From assembly GCA_946807835.1 (NCBI GenBank), contig OX327693.1:6031501-6095500 (forward strand): DNA of 64,000 nucleotides. The letters are read 5' to 3'. The notes below the pieces were generated by a model that ran no database searches, was not told where the DNA came from, and saw only the letters and a list, made by a program, of their open reading frames with translations. How positions within the stretch are numbered: position 1 is the stretch's first letter; every line of letters starts with the position of its first letter. Below are positions 15,010 to 25,311 of the stretch, piece after piece. The position numbers and the translations under genes were made by a program. Source of the DNA: Ailanthus altissimus. Its lineage: Eukaryota; Streptophyta; Magnoliopsida; Sapindales; Simaroubaceae.

Positions 15010-16514
15010 ACGGAGGCTGGACTGAGCTTGTTCTTCATTAGTTAGGAGATGAGAACTACATTTTACATATCAGTGTTTTTTTCTTCTATAGTTGAAATAT
15101 TGTGTAATGGATCTGAGCTTGTTTTTCCATAACTGTTATTGCAAGGAGAATGTGGGTCTTTGTGCCAGTTGATTTATGAACATTTAGACTTGCTTTCTAT
15201 TATTGCGGATTTTCTCCGATTTCATTTTGTTTTATTTAGTTTCTGAATGAAAACAAGCAAACAAGCTTGGACTGATTGGTGGATATCTAGATATACTGGG
15301 GTTCATACTTTATTAATTTTCTTTCCTAAATAAAAAAAAAGTATGAATCGACTATAGAGCTGACCCTTTGTGAATCACCAATTTGATGTGGTTTAGAGTA
15401 ATGGTGGGCAAAAATTTATGTAATTGATATGATGTACATTCTGCTCAATAGTTGAGTAGAGTTAATTGTTGTAAGGTGTTCTTTTTAATTCTTTAATTTT
15501 TTTTAATTAATTAAAATCAAACTGAACCGGTAAAAATTAGTTTGGTTTGGTTTCTATTTTACTTTGGGTTTTTATGGTTCGGTCTGGTTTTTATTCTACT
15601 CTTGGTTTTCTTTTAGTTCTCTCCTAAGAAAGAATCGAATAACTACGGTTTGATTTGAGTCTGGATGAAATCATATTGAATTGAACTGTGTTACCCTTAA
15701 ATGGACTTGTAATTAACACGGTTTAATTTGAATCCGGTTGAAATTATACTGAATTAAACTGTGTCTACCCTTAAATGGAATTGTAATTAATAGTTTTCGA
15801 ATTACACTGTGCCTACCTTTAAAAATAAAGTTGTGATTAACATTTTGTCAAGTGCTATTACATATTGCCATTATTATCCTGTGGATTGGTAAGTGAAACA
15901 CAATCAGCTAATGCCAAATTTATTTTATGGACTTATAAGAATTTAGTGGTCAACTTTGTCAATTGTCAAAGGACATATTAATTAATTAAACTAAGCAGGA
16001 CCGCTGTGATAACTTTTTGAAAGGTCTGTTTTCTTGTTACCCTTTGAACAAAAACAAGTCATTAAAATGCAGCACATGTTAATTGTGGAAATAATAAAAG
16101 CCACCACAAGCAACCTACTTGATGGAGGCAGGTGAGTGCCTCAGTAGGGTTCCCTCCCCTTTTTTCAAAGCTATTGCAGCTTCATTATTATTTTTTACTT
16201 ATCAAATGATTAATTCATTTTTTTTAGTTTCTTTGTTATCATAACATTATAATATTGTTCTAATAGTTTTTTTAATTCATCAAAACCATCTCTTGAAAAT
16301 ATTGAAATAAACTTTGTTGACATGTTATAAAAAAAGAGATTTTTGTTCATCTTTTTTAAGTTAAATAAAGATCTTATATATATATATATATATAAAAAAG
16401 AAGAAATTTAGAAATTTCTCTTATATTTATACAAAAAATACAATTCATCATTTAGTGACAATATATTAAATAAATAACAGAAAATGATTTATTACTATAA
16501 TTATGCATTAAAAT
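15010..16514. other. RPL38 3' flank and repeat-rich spacer
   Basis: It begins with the likely RPL38 3' UTR. From about 15500 to 15650 it holds stretches of AACTGAACCGG and TTTGGTTTGG type, which are common in plant hAT-like miniature elements. A threefold repeat follows (listed separately). A TA run is at about 16375-16396. I see no coding sequence. Confidence 0.55.
15645..15842. repeat. About 73-bp tandem repeat, 2.7 copies
   Basis: Units at 15645-15717, 15718-15791 and a shortened 15792-15842 share the blocks ACGGTTT..TTTGA, TGAATT.AACTGTG and ACCCTTAAATGGA.TTGTAA. Divergence between units is moderate, so the array is older than the intronic 40-bp duplication. It lies directly after the AACCGG-rich stretch and may be internal to a mobile element. 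Confidence 0.7.
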
Positions 16515-16740
16515 GGTTGAAGGGTCACAGGATGCCAGGCGCAGGCAGGAGACGAACTTGACCCGGACCCCATTAACCCGGATGTTCAGGGTTAGGATTT
16601 GTCACCGGGTCGGGACTTTGTGATGTAAAACCACTCACCAGCAAAAGACCCTCGTTCACATTGTGATGGTGGGTGTAACCCGACCCGGATATGGCCCACA
16701 ACAATGGTGTCGGGTTTGGACATATAGTTGATCCGAACCC
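16515..16740. other. GC-rich island upstream of TGD2
   Basis: An island of much higher GC content in AT-rich flanks. It is rich in short ACCCGG/CCCGAC words (for example GACCCGGACC and ACCCGACCCGGA). No reading frame of note. It may be a remnant of a GC-rich mobile element or a distal promoter CpG patch of TGD2; I cannot decide between them. Confidence 0.4.
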
Positions 16741-16849
16741 TTATTTCAAAATGACGAGTATACCCTCAATGTTTTGCTAAAACATCGAAAATGACAAGAT
16801 GAACTTTTGTTTTTTACACTTTTTCTTTGGAAAGTCATAAACAAAACAA

Positions 16850-17520
16850 AGCTAGCTACATTAATTGGAGGTTCTCCTTCTAACGACGACAGCTCCATCT
16901 TCGAATTTCAGAATAAACCCTAATTCAAGGTAAACCCCCACTTTTGTCTTTCACAAATCTTGTTACTATATTAATTCTTATTCATTTTTAGTTATTTTTT
17001 TTTTGTTATTTTATATTCATATTTCTCTCTTTGCTGTGCTTGGTTACTGAGTTGGCGTCAAGAAATGAAAACGAAATCATTTATAACAATCCAAATGGAG
17101 GCTTTACTTAATTAATATTAGGTACAGCTTTTTAGGTGTTTATTATTATTTTTTTATATAATTTTTGAATCAGGGAATAAGTAGCTATGTTAAATCCATA
17201 CTTTGAATCTGATAGAAATTTTCTTTGTCGTTTATTGTTTTATTTATGAAGTATTATTAGTTAATGTGTTTCAGTTAAAGGTGTTATGTGAAAATAATTA
17301 CTTTTTTACGCTGCTTCATTGAATTTACTCTTTGTTGCTTATGAAGACAAAAGGGAATAATGTTTGTTTTCAATTGATTGCAAGTGTAAACAGCAAAAGG
17401 AAAATTAGCCTTGTGCAGTTATGGCTTTACTGGTGAGTTGTTATTCTAAAGTTAAAGAGTTTTGATGATGACCCTTTTCCACGCATCTTAATTGTTTTCC
17501 TGTTAGATTTTGTTTTGCAG
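16850..17520 (+). other. TGD2 5'-UTR exon and leader intron
   Basis: A CT-rich leader ends at 16929 in CAAG followed by the donor GTAAAC (16930). A good acceptor, TTTTGCAG, ends at 17520. This predicts a 5'-UTR exon ending at 16929 and a 591-bp leader intron. An alternative acceptor near 17417 (TTGTGCAG) could give an extra leader exon. The transcription start is not defined; the region just 5' of 16850 is the likely promoter. Confidence 0.5.
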
Positions 17521-17536
17521 TGACATACTCCGGCAA

Positions 17537-17590
17537 ATGGAAGTTTCAGCCCGCAAAGACTTACATAGGACTCAACTTGGTTTATTCTAA
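17537..17590 (+). promoter_or_regulatory. Upstream ORF in the TGD2 leader
   Basis: An ATG at 17537 opens a 17-codon frame, starting MEVSARKDL and ending with TAA at 17588-17590, about 100 bases before the TGD2 start. If the leader is spliced as proposed, the mature mRNA carries this uORF and it could lower translation of the main frame. Whether its sequence is conserved is unknown. Confidence 0.4.
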
Positions 17591-17690
17591 TTTTGGTTGA
17601 AGACGTTTACTACTGCTAACAATATTTTAGAACAATTCGAACTGTCATTGGCCATCGCTGCAACTTTATTTGAACTGGGTTGTGGTAAAG

Positions 17691-20382
17691 ATGATTGGGA
17701 ATTCTTCGGCCCAGGTTTCGACATGCCCCACTATGTTATCTTTGTCAATGACTACATACTCATGTAGTTCTCCGAATTTTTTGCTTTGTCTTCCGCCGAA
17801 ACCAAAGGCAAAAGTTACTCCAGTAAGAGCCTTGTCTGCTGATGCAAGACATAACCGACCACCCTCTTCTTTGGAAGCAAAGAATCCACTTGCTGTTGTT
17901 TTGGATATTCCTCGGAATATTTGGAGACAAACATTTCGTCCTTTAAATAATTTTGGTTTTGGTCAGAGGAGCATATGGGAAGGTGGGGTGGGATTGTTTA
18001 TTGTATCAGGTGCTGTGCTTCTAACCCTCAGTTTGGCTTGGTTGAGAGGGTTTCAGCTGCGATCTAAATTCAGGAAGTATCTCGCTGTGTTTGAGTTTTC
18101 TAAGGCCTGTGGTATATGTACAGGAACACCCGTGAGGATTAGGGGGGTAACTGTTGGCAATGTTATCCATGTTATTTCTTCTCTGAAAAGTATTGAAGCA
18201 GTTGTTGAGGTGTGTCTCAATTCTTTAGTTTTGTTATGGATGTTTCATTTTGGTCATCTTTGCATTTTGATAGTGAAATCTATAAAATGTGTTAAGTGAT
18301 TTATGGAGTTTTCTTGGTATATTTTTTCAGTTAAATGGCGTGCATTCTTTTTGTAGGTTGAAGATGATAAAATAATAATACCTCGAAATGCACTGGTTGA
18401 AGTGAACCAGTCTGGTCTTCTGATGGAAACTTTAATTGATATAACACCTAAGAATCCAATTCCAACTCCTACAGTTGGGCCTCTAGACCCAGAATGTGTC
18501 AAGGAAGGTCTAATTGTGTGCGATAGACAAAAGATGAAAGGACATCAAGGGATAAGTTTGGATGAACTGGTGGGGATAGTTACACGTCTTGGACGTGAAG
18601 TTGAGGGAATTGGTATAACAAATGGCTATTTGCTGGCTGAACGGGTTTCTTCTGTTATTGAAGAGGCGAAGCCACTGCTTACAAAGGTGTGATGTGCCAT
18701 TCTAATCTTTTTAATTTATTTCTGTTTTAGTTTAATTTATAATCCTTTGACAGCATCTTTGAACAGGATGTTCTTGTAGCAAAATGTTCAACCATATTTT
18801 TTTTCTCTTTTTATTTCTTTTTCCTTTTGGTTAAAAGATGATGATTTTTTGCAAAAATAATAATAAGACAAAAGGGATGAGCAAACATGTTCTAATCTTT
18901 TTTCTCTTAGGATACCTTGGTCATTTGAATTTTTACCTTTCTTGTATTCGTGGGAGAATCAATACATTAATATAATTTGTTTAGGCAACTTTATGAAAGG
19001 TGAAATTGCACACCATTAACTTAATCCTATTGATTTAAAGATTTAATCAAGCAAATTGGCCCATTTGCACTCTGTAAATGCATTATTGAGCTAGATCCAC
19101 ATATCAGACTCAATATTTGATGTATGCTCATGCACAAATCTTTGGCATTGATGTAGTGATGTCTCAGGTTCAAGCCATGGCTGAAGATGTTCAACCTTTG
19201 CTGGCTGAAATTCGTGATGGTGATCTGCTTAAGGAAGTTGAGAGTTTAACCAGAAGCCTAACACAAGCCTCTGAGGATTTGAGGTGAACTGCCTTATTCT
19301 GTTCTGTCCACTTCTTTTGGCATACATGTTGCATACATCATTATACTTTGAAAAAATGCTAATTGGCATATTGTAAACAGAAAGTCATTCATGCACAGAA
19401 AGAGAGAGATTGATAAGCCTGTGAGATTGCAGTCCTTGTCCTTGGAAAATTGTTTGAGATGAGGGCTGTGATTGAACTATGATAAGCTGAAGTTCACCCA
19501 ACTAGGCCAAAGCTCGTGGCTTTGAAGTTATTTTCTTTTCGGCTTAAAGTGTGAGGAATGAAGCGAATAAGACTACATTTGGTTATAAAAGCTATTTGGC
19601 ACTTTTACACCCAAAACAACTCATTATTCTGATTAGCATAACCTGGATATGAGTTTGATGACCAGGCTAACTGCCCATGCATCAAAAGAAGTCCCAGTCG
19701 AACAGAGGTGCTAAACAATAAAAGTTAATATTTGAATATTGCGCCAAGCAATATATAGAATGAAAGCTAAATTACAACTATAACGAGAACTGTGGTATGT
19801 GTATAAGAGAACAACATATAGGTGTTCAGATAGGAAATGTCAGCATGTTGACTCAAGATTTATTGTGATTAGAGCTTATTTTTATCATGAGAAACAGTGC
19901 AAGTTGCATATAGATTAATAGTTGATTGAAACTTAAAAAAAGATATTGCCTTGAGTGGGAATTTGTAAATCCACTTGCACACACATACACATCCTAGTGT
20001 ATGCATTTCCTCTGCCTCCCATTTCTCCCCTTTATCATTTTTAGCTGAAAAAGCTGATAAACCATACATAATTACTTATTTCTGCAGAAGAGTACATTCA
20101 TCGATTATGACCCCCGAGAACACTGAATTGATACAGAAATCTATACACACAATGATTTTTACTTTGAAGAATATTGAGGTGGGGTTTTACTCTATATCAT
20201 TCGCTAATTACTTTATTCTTTTTGTTTTGGGCTTAACCTAAAATGCTCTCCTTTTATTTTTCATCTCTTCAATCCTTCCATTATTGCAGAATATAAGTTC
20301 TGATATTCTGGGATTCACGGGAGATGAGGCTACAAGACAGAATCTGAAATTACTTATTAAGTCCCTAAGCAGGTTATTGTGA
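17691..20382 (+). CDS. TGD2: TRIGALACTOSYLDIACYLGLYCEROL 2, chloroplast MCE-domain lipid transfer protein
   Basis: Five coding exons: 17691-18209, 18357-18686, 19168-19283, 20088-20178 and 20290-20382, total 1149 bases and 382 residues; Arabidopsis TGD2 has 381. The start is ATG 17691 (MIGNSS), which matches the family; an in-frame TTG at 17670 is not needed. Order: transit peptide (about 1-45), conserved NPLAVVLDIPRNIWRQ (65-80), one membrane segment (about 98-118), MCE/MlaD domain (about 127-205, with GICTGTPVRIRGVTVGNV at 141-158), then a long helical C-terminal part ending KSLSRLL. TGD2 binds phosphatidic acid and forms the TGD1-TGD2-TGD3 ABC transporter in the inner envelope, moving lipid from ER to plastid (family knowledge). 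Splice phases are consistent and every family block is present. No defects are seen. Confidence 0.95.
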
Positions 20383-20689
20383 AGACAAGGAGTGGTGGAG
20401 ACAAGATACAAGCTCGTTATAGTCGATTAGATGGTAACAAATGATTTCTTGGCCTTCATCTTGTCAAAGAGAATAGAAACTCATGCGTCAAGTGTTATGG
20501 ATATCTCTTATTCGTTCAATTGCTGAGAAAAGCTCGACGCATGGGTAGTTGGTACATTCTTTTTTTTTTTTTATGCAAATGTCAAAAGTAATTTTCCGTA
20601 AATTTCTTTTCTTGCAATAGTAGAAGCATCTGTATCAATATCAACAATTACTCCTCTCTTTAATATGGTTGATGCTTAAAGCAAGCAAG

Positions 20690-20895
20690 CCAAGTAGCAT
20701 AGCTTGTTGGCTACACACACCGCCTCTGCCATAGTGGTGGAGGGTTCAAGATTATTTCTTCCCATTAATAAGTGGGAGATGCGTTCTTCCCATGTGGGAA
20801 TTGGTTTTCAAGAGGGATGTGTTCTTCCCATGTGAGAGTTGGCTTTCGTGCTCAGTTGGTTAAAGATCTTGAGAGTTGGTTTAGAGTAAGCAATA
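20690..20895. repeat. SINE-like fragment with an internal 38-bp repeat
   Basis: TAGCTTGTTGG resembles a polymerase III A box, and GGGTTCAAGATT, about 45 bases later, resembles a B box; a further D-arm-like GCTCAGTTGGTTAAAG is near 20854. Two about 38-bp units starting at 20778 and 20816 repeat GTTCTTCCCATGTG. No complete tRNA can be folded. A tRNA-derived SINE remnant is the best reading, at low confidence. The rest of 20383-21675 is TGD2 3' flank and plain AT-rich spacer. Confidence 0.35.
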
Positions 20896-21799
20896 TCCTT
20901 TGATGTATGGTCATGACTCATGCATGAACCGAACATTTTGGTAGACATGGCCTATAAGTTTATGAAAATAATAATCATTTGATTTGATTTGATTTATGAG
21001 ACCCTACAAAATGTTTTGTAATTTAAGTTGAGACCCCACATATTCCAAGACTTGGTCTTCAGATGCTACATGCTTTAAACATTTTCTAATTATTGATTTA
21101 ACAACATGGTACCTAGATATTTTGTGTGTGTATGTGTAAAGTGAATATGTGCATATATAGTTCTTGGACCTAATCACGAAGTAAGGATTTGTATCTCTCA
21201 TCTTTCTTTTATCATTTGTTAATTATGACTTTTGACTTCTGCTTTTTCTTTTTTTGGGAAATGCTTTCTTATTTTATTAGATAATGATAACTTGCATTTT
21301 AGCTTAAATATAGAAGAAAATAGTGGTGATCTATCTAATATTTTAAAACATTTGTATATTAAATTGTGGAGAAACAAATTTCAAAAAATATTATTGTGTT
21401 AAATTTTGTATCTCACCTTTATATTTTTTAAAGTTAATTGTTTTATAAATTTCTTTCAATTTTTTTTATAATTTATTTCCTTTTTGTTAAAAAAACAAAA
21501 TGGGATTACCATACAACTAACATTTCGCAATGGCTTTCGGATCGGGTGGGCTCAGAGTCGACATTTGCTTGGATCAAATCAATTGCTTCCAATTCATATG
21601 AGATCTGTAAATACTCCTCAATCATTGATAAAGTACACCAACAATTTATTTTTGTTTCCTTTACCTTAGTTTTTAACATTCGCTAGGACTCAAACTCTTG
21701 ACTAACGCCAGAGAAATGTACAAAATTTACTATTGAAGTAAGTGCTCTAGTACAAGACTTATTAAAGCTAAGCAAACTTTATTATATTATTAAAAATTA

Positions 21800-21808
<9 letters not shown>

Positions 21809-21835
<27 letters not shown>
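21809..21835. repeat. TA microsatellite at the start of unit A
   Basis: About 27 bases of TA. The same site in unit B (about 30151-30174) has a similar run, unit C has AT followed by GT repeats, and unit D has almost none. A second AT run is at about 22580-22608, shortened to a few bases in the other units. Confidence 0.85.
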
Positions 21836-21838
<3 letters not shown>

Positions 21839-22574
21839 AGGACTCGACTAAGTTGCACATGTTTCGGTCTCTAAACATATTATATCTATATTTAGAATCT
21901 GGGATAGAATTAGACTACATGTATAAGCTCTATTATAGTTTTGCCCTTAATTGAAGTTTAAATTCTTTATTTTTGGACGAATATGAATCAAACACAGAAC
22001 TTTACACAAAATACAATGATAATGTACATATAAATTCTTTTAGACAAATTGCCTTTGTAAAAACATAATTAGTTATAAAAGTAAAATACGAATAAATAAT
22101 ATTCTTATCATATGGTAGAGCCATATTAATTTATGTTTAAATTATTATAATGTATCTTTTTTTAAAACAACTTCATACATTCTTTATAATGTCCTCTTAA
22201 TATGTATCTTCGTTCTTCCATCTTTTTCCTATCTTAGTCTCCTTTTAATTATGATGCTTAATAATTAATCATCTTAAGTGGGTTTACTTTTGAACCTACT
22301 TTTTTTTAATAACATAATTAATTGGCTATTTTTTTTATTTAAAATTTAACAAAACATTTTCTTAATTAACATAATTCTCTATCTATGTCACTGCTGAAGG
22401 AATTATTGGCAAAATGTAATGTGGAATGCTAGCTAGATAGCCAGATCGTGTAGTTTGACTTGGCCATGGCAACAAAATAATAATAATAACGCCAATTCCC
22501 TCGATCATTCATGGTTTTGAGTTCACCTTTTTTATAGCATGTTTATTTTCTCTACTTCCCTTGACTTTTCCCAC

Positions 22575-22610
<36 letters not shown>

Positions 22611-23550
22611 ATCTATCTCAGATTACATAATTTACTATTATGACCAGGAATATTATCATACGATACTTCTTTAATTAATTTATAATGTTTATATAATTTA
22701 TAAAGTGTTATGTAATTTTAAACCGTGTTTTAATATTTACTATATAATAAATTGTGTAATTTATTAAAATAAAATTCTCTATATAGCTCTTCTATTTTCC
22801 AAGAGAATTAAATATAATTAGGGGTATTTGTGTTTTTCATTGAAATTCTTTTTGGCCTGACCTGTTATGATGTGTCAAATTTAATCTTCTTATATTTATT
22901 AGGGTCAAGAGAATAGAAAAGAGATTAGTCAAATGGTTTTTATCCATAAGGGAATTACTATTTACTCTTGTAATATTTGATAATTAACACTTTTTAATAT
23001 TATTATTATTATTCACAAAACATTAAAATTCTCTCGTGGATCATGAAATTGAGGTCTTAAAAGCACTTCCCATGAAAATAGTTAATTAACTAATTCCAAT
23101 AATCTTTAAAGTTGTCACTCTTTGACTCTTTCTAACAACATACGGTTTTTTTTAAAAAAGAGAATAATAAAGTTTAGACCATCGTCGATTTGCATATATT
23201 GTGTTAGTTTGATAATCCTTCAAGTATAATAGTAGATCTTATAATATCTTGATTTTTTAATCTATGACACAATTTAAACCTTATATTGAAGAATTATCTC
23301 TACAATCATAAATTATTACTTCTATTAAAGACGAAAAATCTTACTTTCATATAAAAGAGAAAAAAAGTATCTTCACGCAAGAGTGACAAAAACTACTCTC
23401 ATAAAGGAGTGGAACTCAACATACACTACCACATTATTACTAACATCCTCCATCTATTACAACAATTAATTCTTACAATACTTTAACTATCCATCAATAA
23501 ATAAAGTTTAATACAAAACAACACAACAATAAAATAGGAAATGTAACAGT

Positions 23551-23820
23551 TTAAGTTTGGTCGCCAATAATGGTTGTAGAGTTGTATGACTCTAGTGATT
23601 GAAAGAAACTTGAGTATAGCCGATAATTGCTTATCACTAGATTTGAACTAAGCTCGATTGCTAATGAAATTTGGCTACTCAAGAAGCAAAAGTCGTATGC
23701 CCAATGGTGATTGGCAGTAGTAGCAAGCTCTATAGGCTTGTTGGAGGAGGACATGGGAGGTGGCACTAGTGGTGCCTCTTCAGAGTCTAGCAAAATCTCG
23801 TCAACGATCAGCGAAGCCAT
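23551..23820 (-). CDS. Unrecognised 89-codon open frame in the unit A module
   Basis: Reading from MASLIVDEILLDSEE to a stop, with a possible upstream start at 23889 (112 codons). I do not recognise it. It is serine-rich, has an acidic start and aromatic patches (WAYDFCFLSS, YSSFFQSLESYNS), and shows no signal peptide or membrane segment. The copy in unit D (about 61155-61435, reverse) keeps the C-terminal half but has a one-base deletion soon after the equivalent ATG. Similarity at protein level between A and D suggests it was once coding. It may be a retrocopied host gene or part of a mobile element. Confidence 0.3.
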   Translation of the reverse strand: MASLIVDEILLDSEEAPLVPPPMSSSNKPIELATTANHHWAYDFCFLSSQISLAIELSSNLVISNYRLYSSFFQSLESYNSTTIIGDQT

Positions 23821-23929
23821 GGTAGAGCAAACAAGTGCATAGCAAAGGCTAGTGGGCCGACGGAGTTGAAAAAGACTTTGGCCAATCATTTTCTTAGATC
23901 AGGACGACTGGTTAAGGTTAGAGGTATGT

Positions 23930-24485
23930 ACGGTTTAGTTTGATTTTTTTTTAAAAAAATCAAAAAAATCAAATGGGATAGAGAAAATTGAACCGGACCG
24001 AACTAATTTTTTTTTTGTTTAGTCAAATTTTATTTTTTCGATTTTGTGCTCAAGATATAGGACGTTTTGGGTTTATCTTATTTTTAAATTGTAGGCTTTT
24101 TAATTTATTTGTCCAAAAAAATTATTGAGTCATTTTTAAACTTAACTCTTAGGCCTATTTCATATTAACATAATTATAATTTTCACAATTTAAGATAAAT
24201 TTAAACTTTTTATTTACTAATAATACAATTTCTTACAATATCCACAAAAATAATAATATCCTGTTTCATAAAAAAAAAATCCATCAAAATAAAATTTAGT
24301 TTTAGAATATAAATTTCGGTTTTTTAAGTTTGGTTATTATATAGAAAAAATTAAATCAAACTAGTTGGTTTTCTTTAAATAATAATCTATCTTTTTTTAA
24401 TAAAATAATTGAATCATATCAATTAATTTAATTTGATTTGGTTCGATTTTTTATTTTTTAATTTTTAATTTAATTTATCCACTCT
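23930..24485. mobile_element. Nested AT-rich element, hAT-like MITE candidate
   Basis: It interrupts the module of unit A; the equivalent part of the module in unit D runs through without it. It contains GAACCGGACCGAAC on one side and TTTGATTTGGTTCGATTTTT on the other, in inverted sense, as is common for plant hAT-type miniature elements. Exact ends and target duplication were not resolved. Confidence 0.4.
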
Positions 24486-24805
24486 CAATTAAGATTGGAA
24501 GAAGTGCGACTGCGAACAAGATTACGACAAAGTACGGCAAGGCTTTTGCAGACCAGGGGAGGCCCCAACTCTGATGGAGATGGGTGTATTGTATAAGGAC
24601 GACTAGAATTTTTGCTTTTCTAGAAGGACGAAAGAGTTTCTTTTTAGAGAGAAGATTTTTTATCCTACTTACATGATAACATCAGACGGTTTTAATTATT
24701 CTTTTATCTTTTTCTTGTTTAATTAAATGACTGGTCGTTTTTCTATTCATAAAAGCTGAAAATTAACAAAAACTATACATCATGATACGTTTTATATTAA
24801 ATCTT

Positions 24806-24820
24806 GTCGTAGATAAAAAT
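24806..24820 (+). promoter_or_regulatory. Degenerate TATA box of the unit A gene copy
   Basis: Where units B and C read TATATAAA, unit A reads TAGATAAA. Unit A has also lost about 50 bases just upstream compared with B and C. Both changes should weaken transcription of an already broken gene. Confidence 0.65.
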
Positions 24821-24906
24821 CACCATCTTGTCACCAAACAATTGCAAGTCTTTCATTCAAGTGCGTGAACAACATTAATTCATAAACAAACAAAAGAAGA
24901 AAAAAA

Positions 24907-25311
24907 ATGGCAGGAAGGATGAAGATGACCCAGTTGCTGAAGATAGGCATTTTCTCCGTTACTGTAATGATGATGACGGTCTCATCAACACTTGCAACGC
25001 GAAGCAGGAAGCTGGAAGAAGCAGTGTTGCCATTGCCACCGTTGCCATTAGAGACTCGCGATTTCTTGGAGGAATGAGCGGCGAAATTTTTATCAGAATG
25101 CGGAGATGATGTTGCCAAAAACGTATACGAAGATGGCACAGTCTCTGTCTTCGATGAATGCTGCGAGCAGCTTGTGGGTGCAGGACGAGCTTACCATGAT
25201 ACGTTTGTTGAAATAAGTACCCCCATGCACCCTCAAGCTAATCGAACCCTAATTTTCGCTAACAGTCTTCAACTTTGGAATCATTGTGTTGCTACAATTA
25301 CTTCAAATTAA
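24907..25311 (+). pseudogene. Dead copy of the prolamin-like secreted protein gene (unit A)
   Basis: Same length and frame as the intact copies in units B and C (135 codons including stop), so there is no indel. Codon 57, TGC for the first conserved cysteine in the intact genes, is TGA here (25075-25077) and cuts the product to 56 residues: the signal peptide plus a proline-rich linker. Beyond the stop the frame stays open to the normal end, with C96 changed to tyrosine and several more substitutions (for example S62L, E67D and R71K relative to B). The retained frame suggests recent loss or relaxed decay. Readthrough would still give a protein short of two of six cysteines. Confidence 0.9.

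Larger units (their letters stand above)
23133..24693 (-). mobile_element. Reverse-oriented module with poly(A)-like end, probably a retroposed insertion
   Basis: An insertion present in unit A and, in shorter form, in unit D, but absent at the corresponding site of B (about 50510) and C (about 55550). Flanks 23133-23149 and 24677-24693 match at 15 of 17 bases (TAACA..CA.ACGGTTTT) and look like a long target duplication. On the minus strand the insert ends in an A-rich run next to the left flank, as a poly(A)-primed LINE/SINE-type or retrocopy insertion would. A second repeat is nested at about 23930-24485. The insert carries one open frame (next entry). Class is not firmly known. Confidence 0.45.

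Noticed and set aside
17670..17690. Extension of TGD2 upstream to 17670
   Set aside because: The codon there is TTG, not ATG, and family members start at the M-I-G-N that begins at 17691.
20851..20895. tRNA gene suggested by GCTCAGTTGGTTAAAG
   Set aside because: Only the D-arm-like part is present; no anticodon arm, T arm or acceptor pairing could be found.
24831..25139. Reverse-strand frame of 102 codons over the unit A gene, with similar ones over units B and C
   Set aside because: It is the shadow of the forward gene in the antisense frame; codon and cysteine conservation follow the forward frame.
24907..25311. Unit A gene as functional through stop-codon readthrough
   Set aside because: Even with readthrough it lacks two of six conserved cysteines and has a damaged TATA box.
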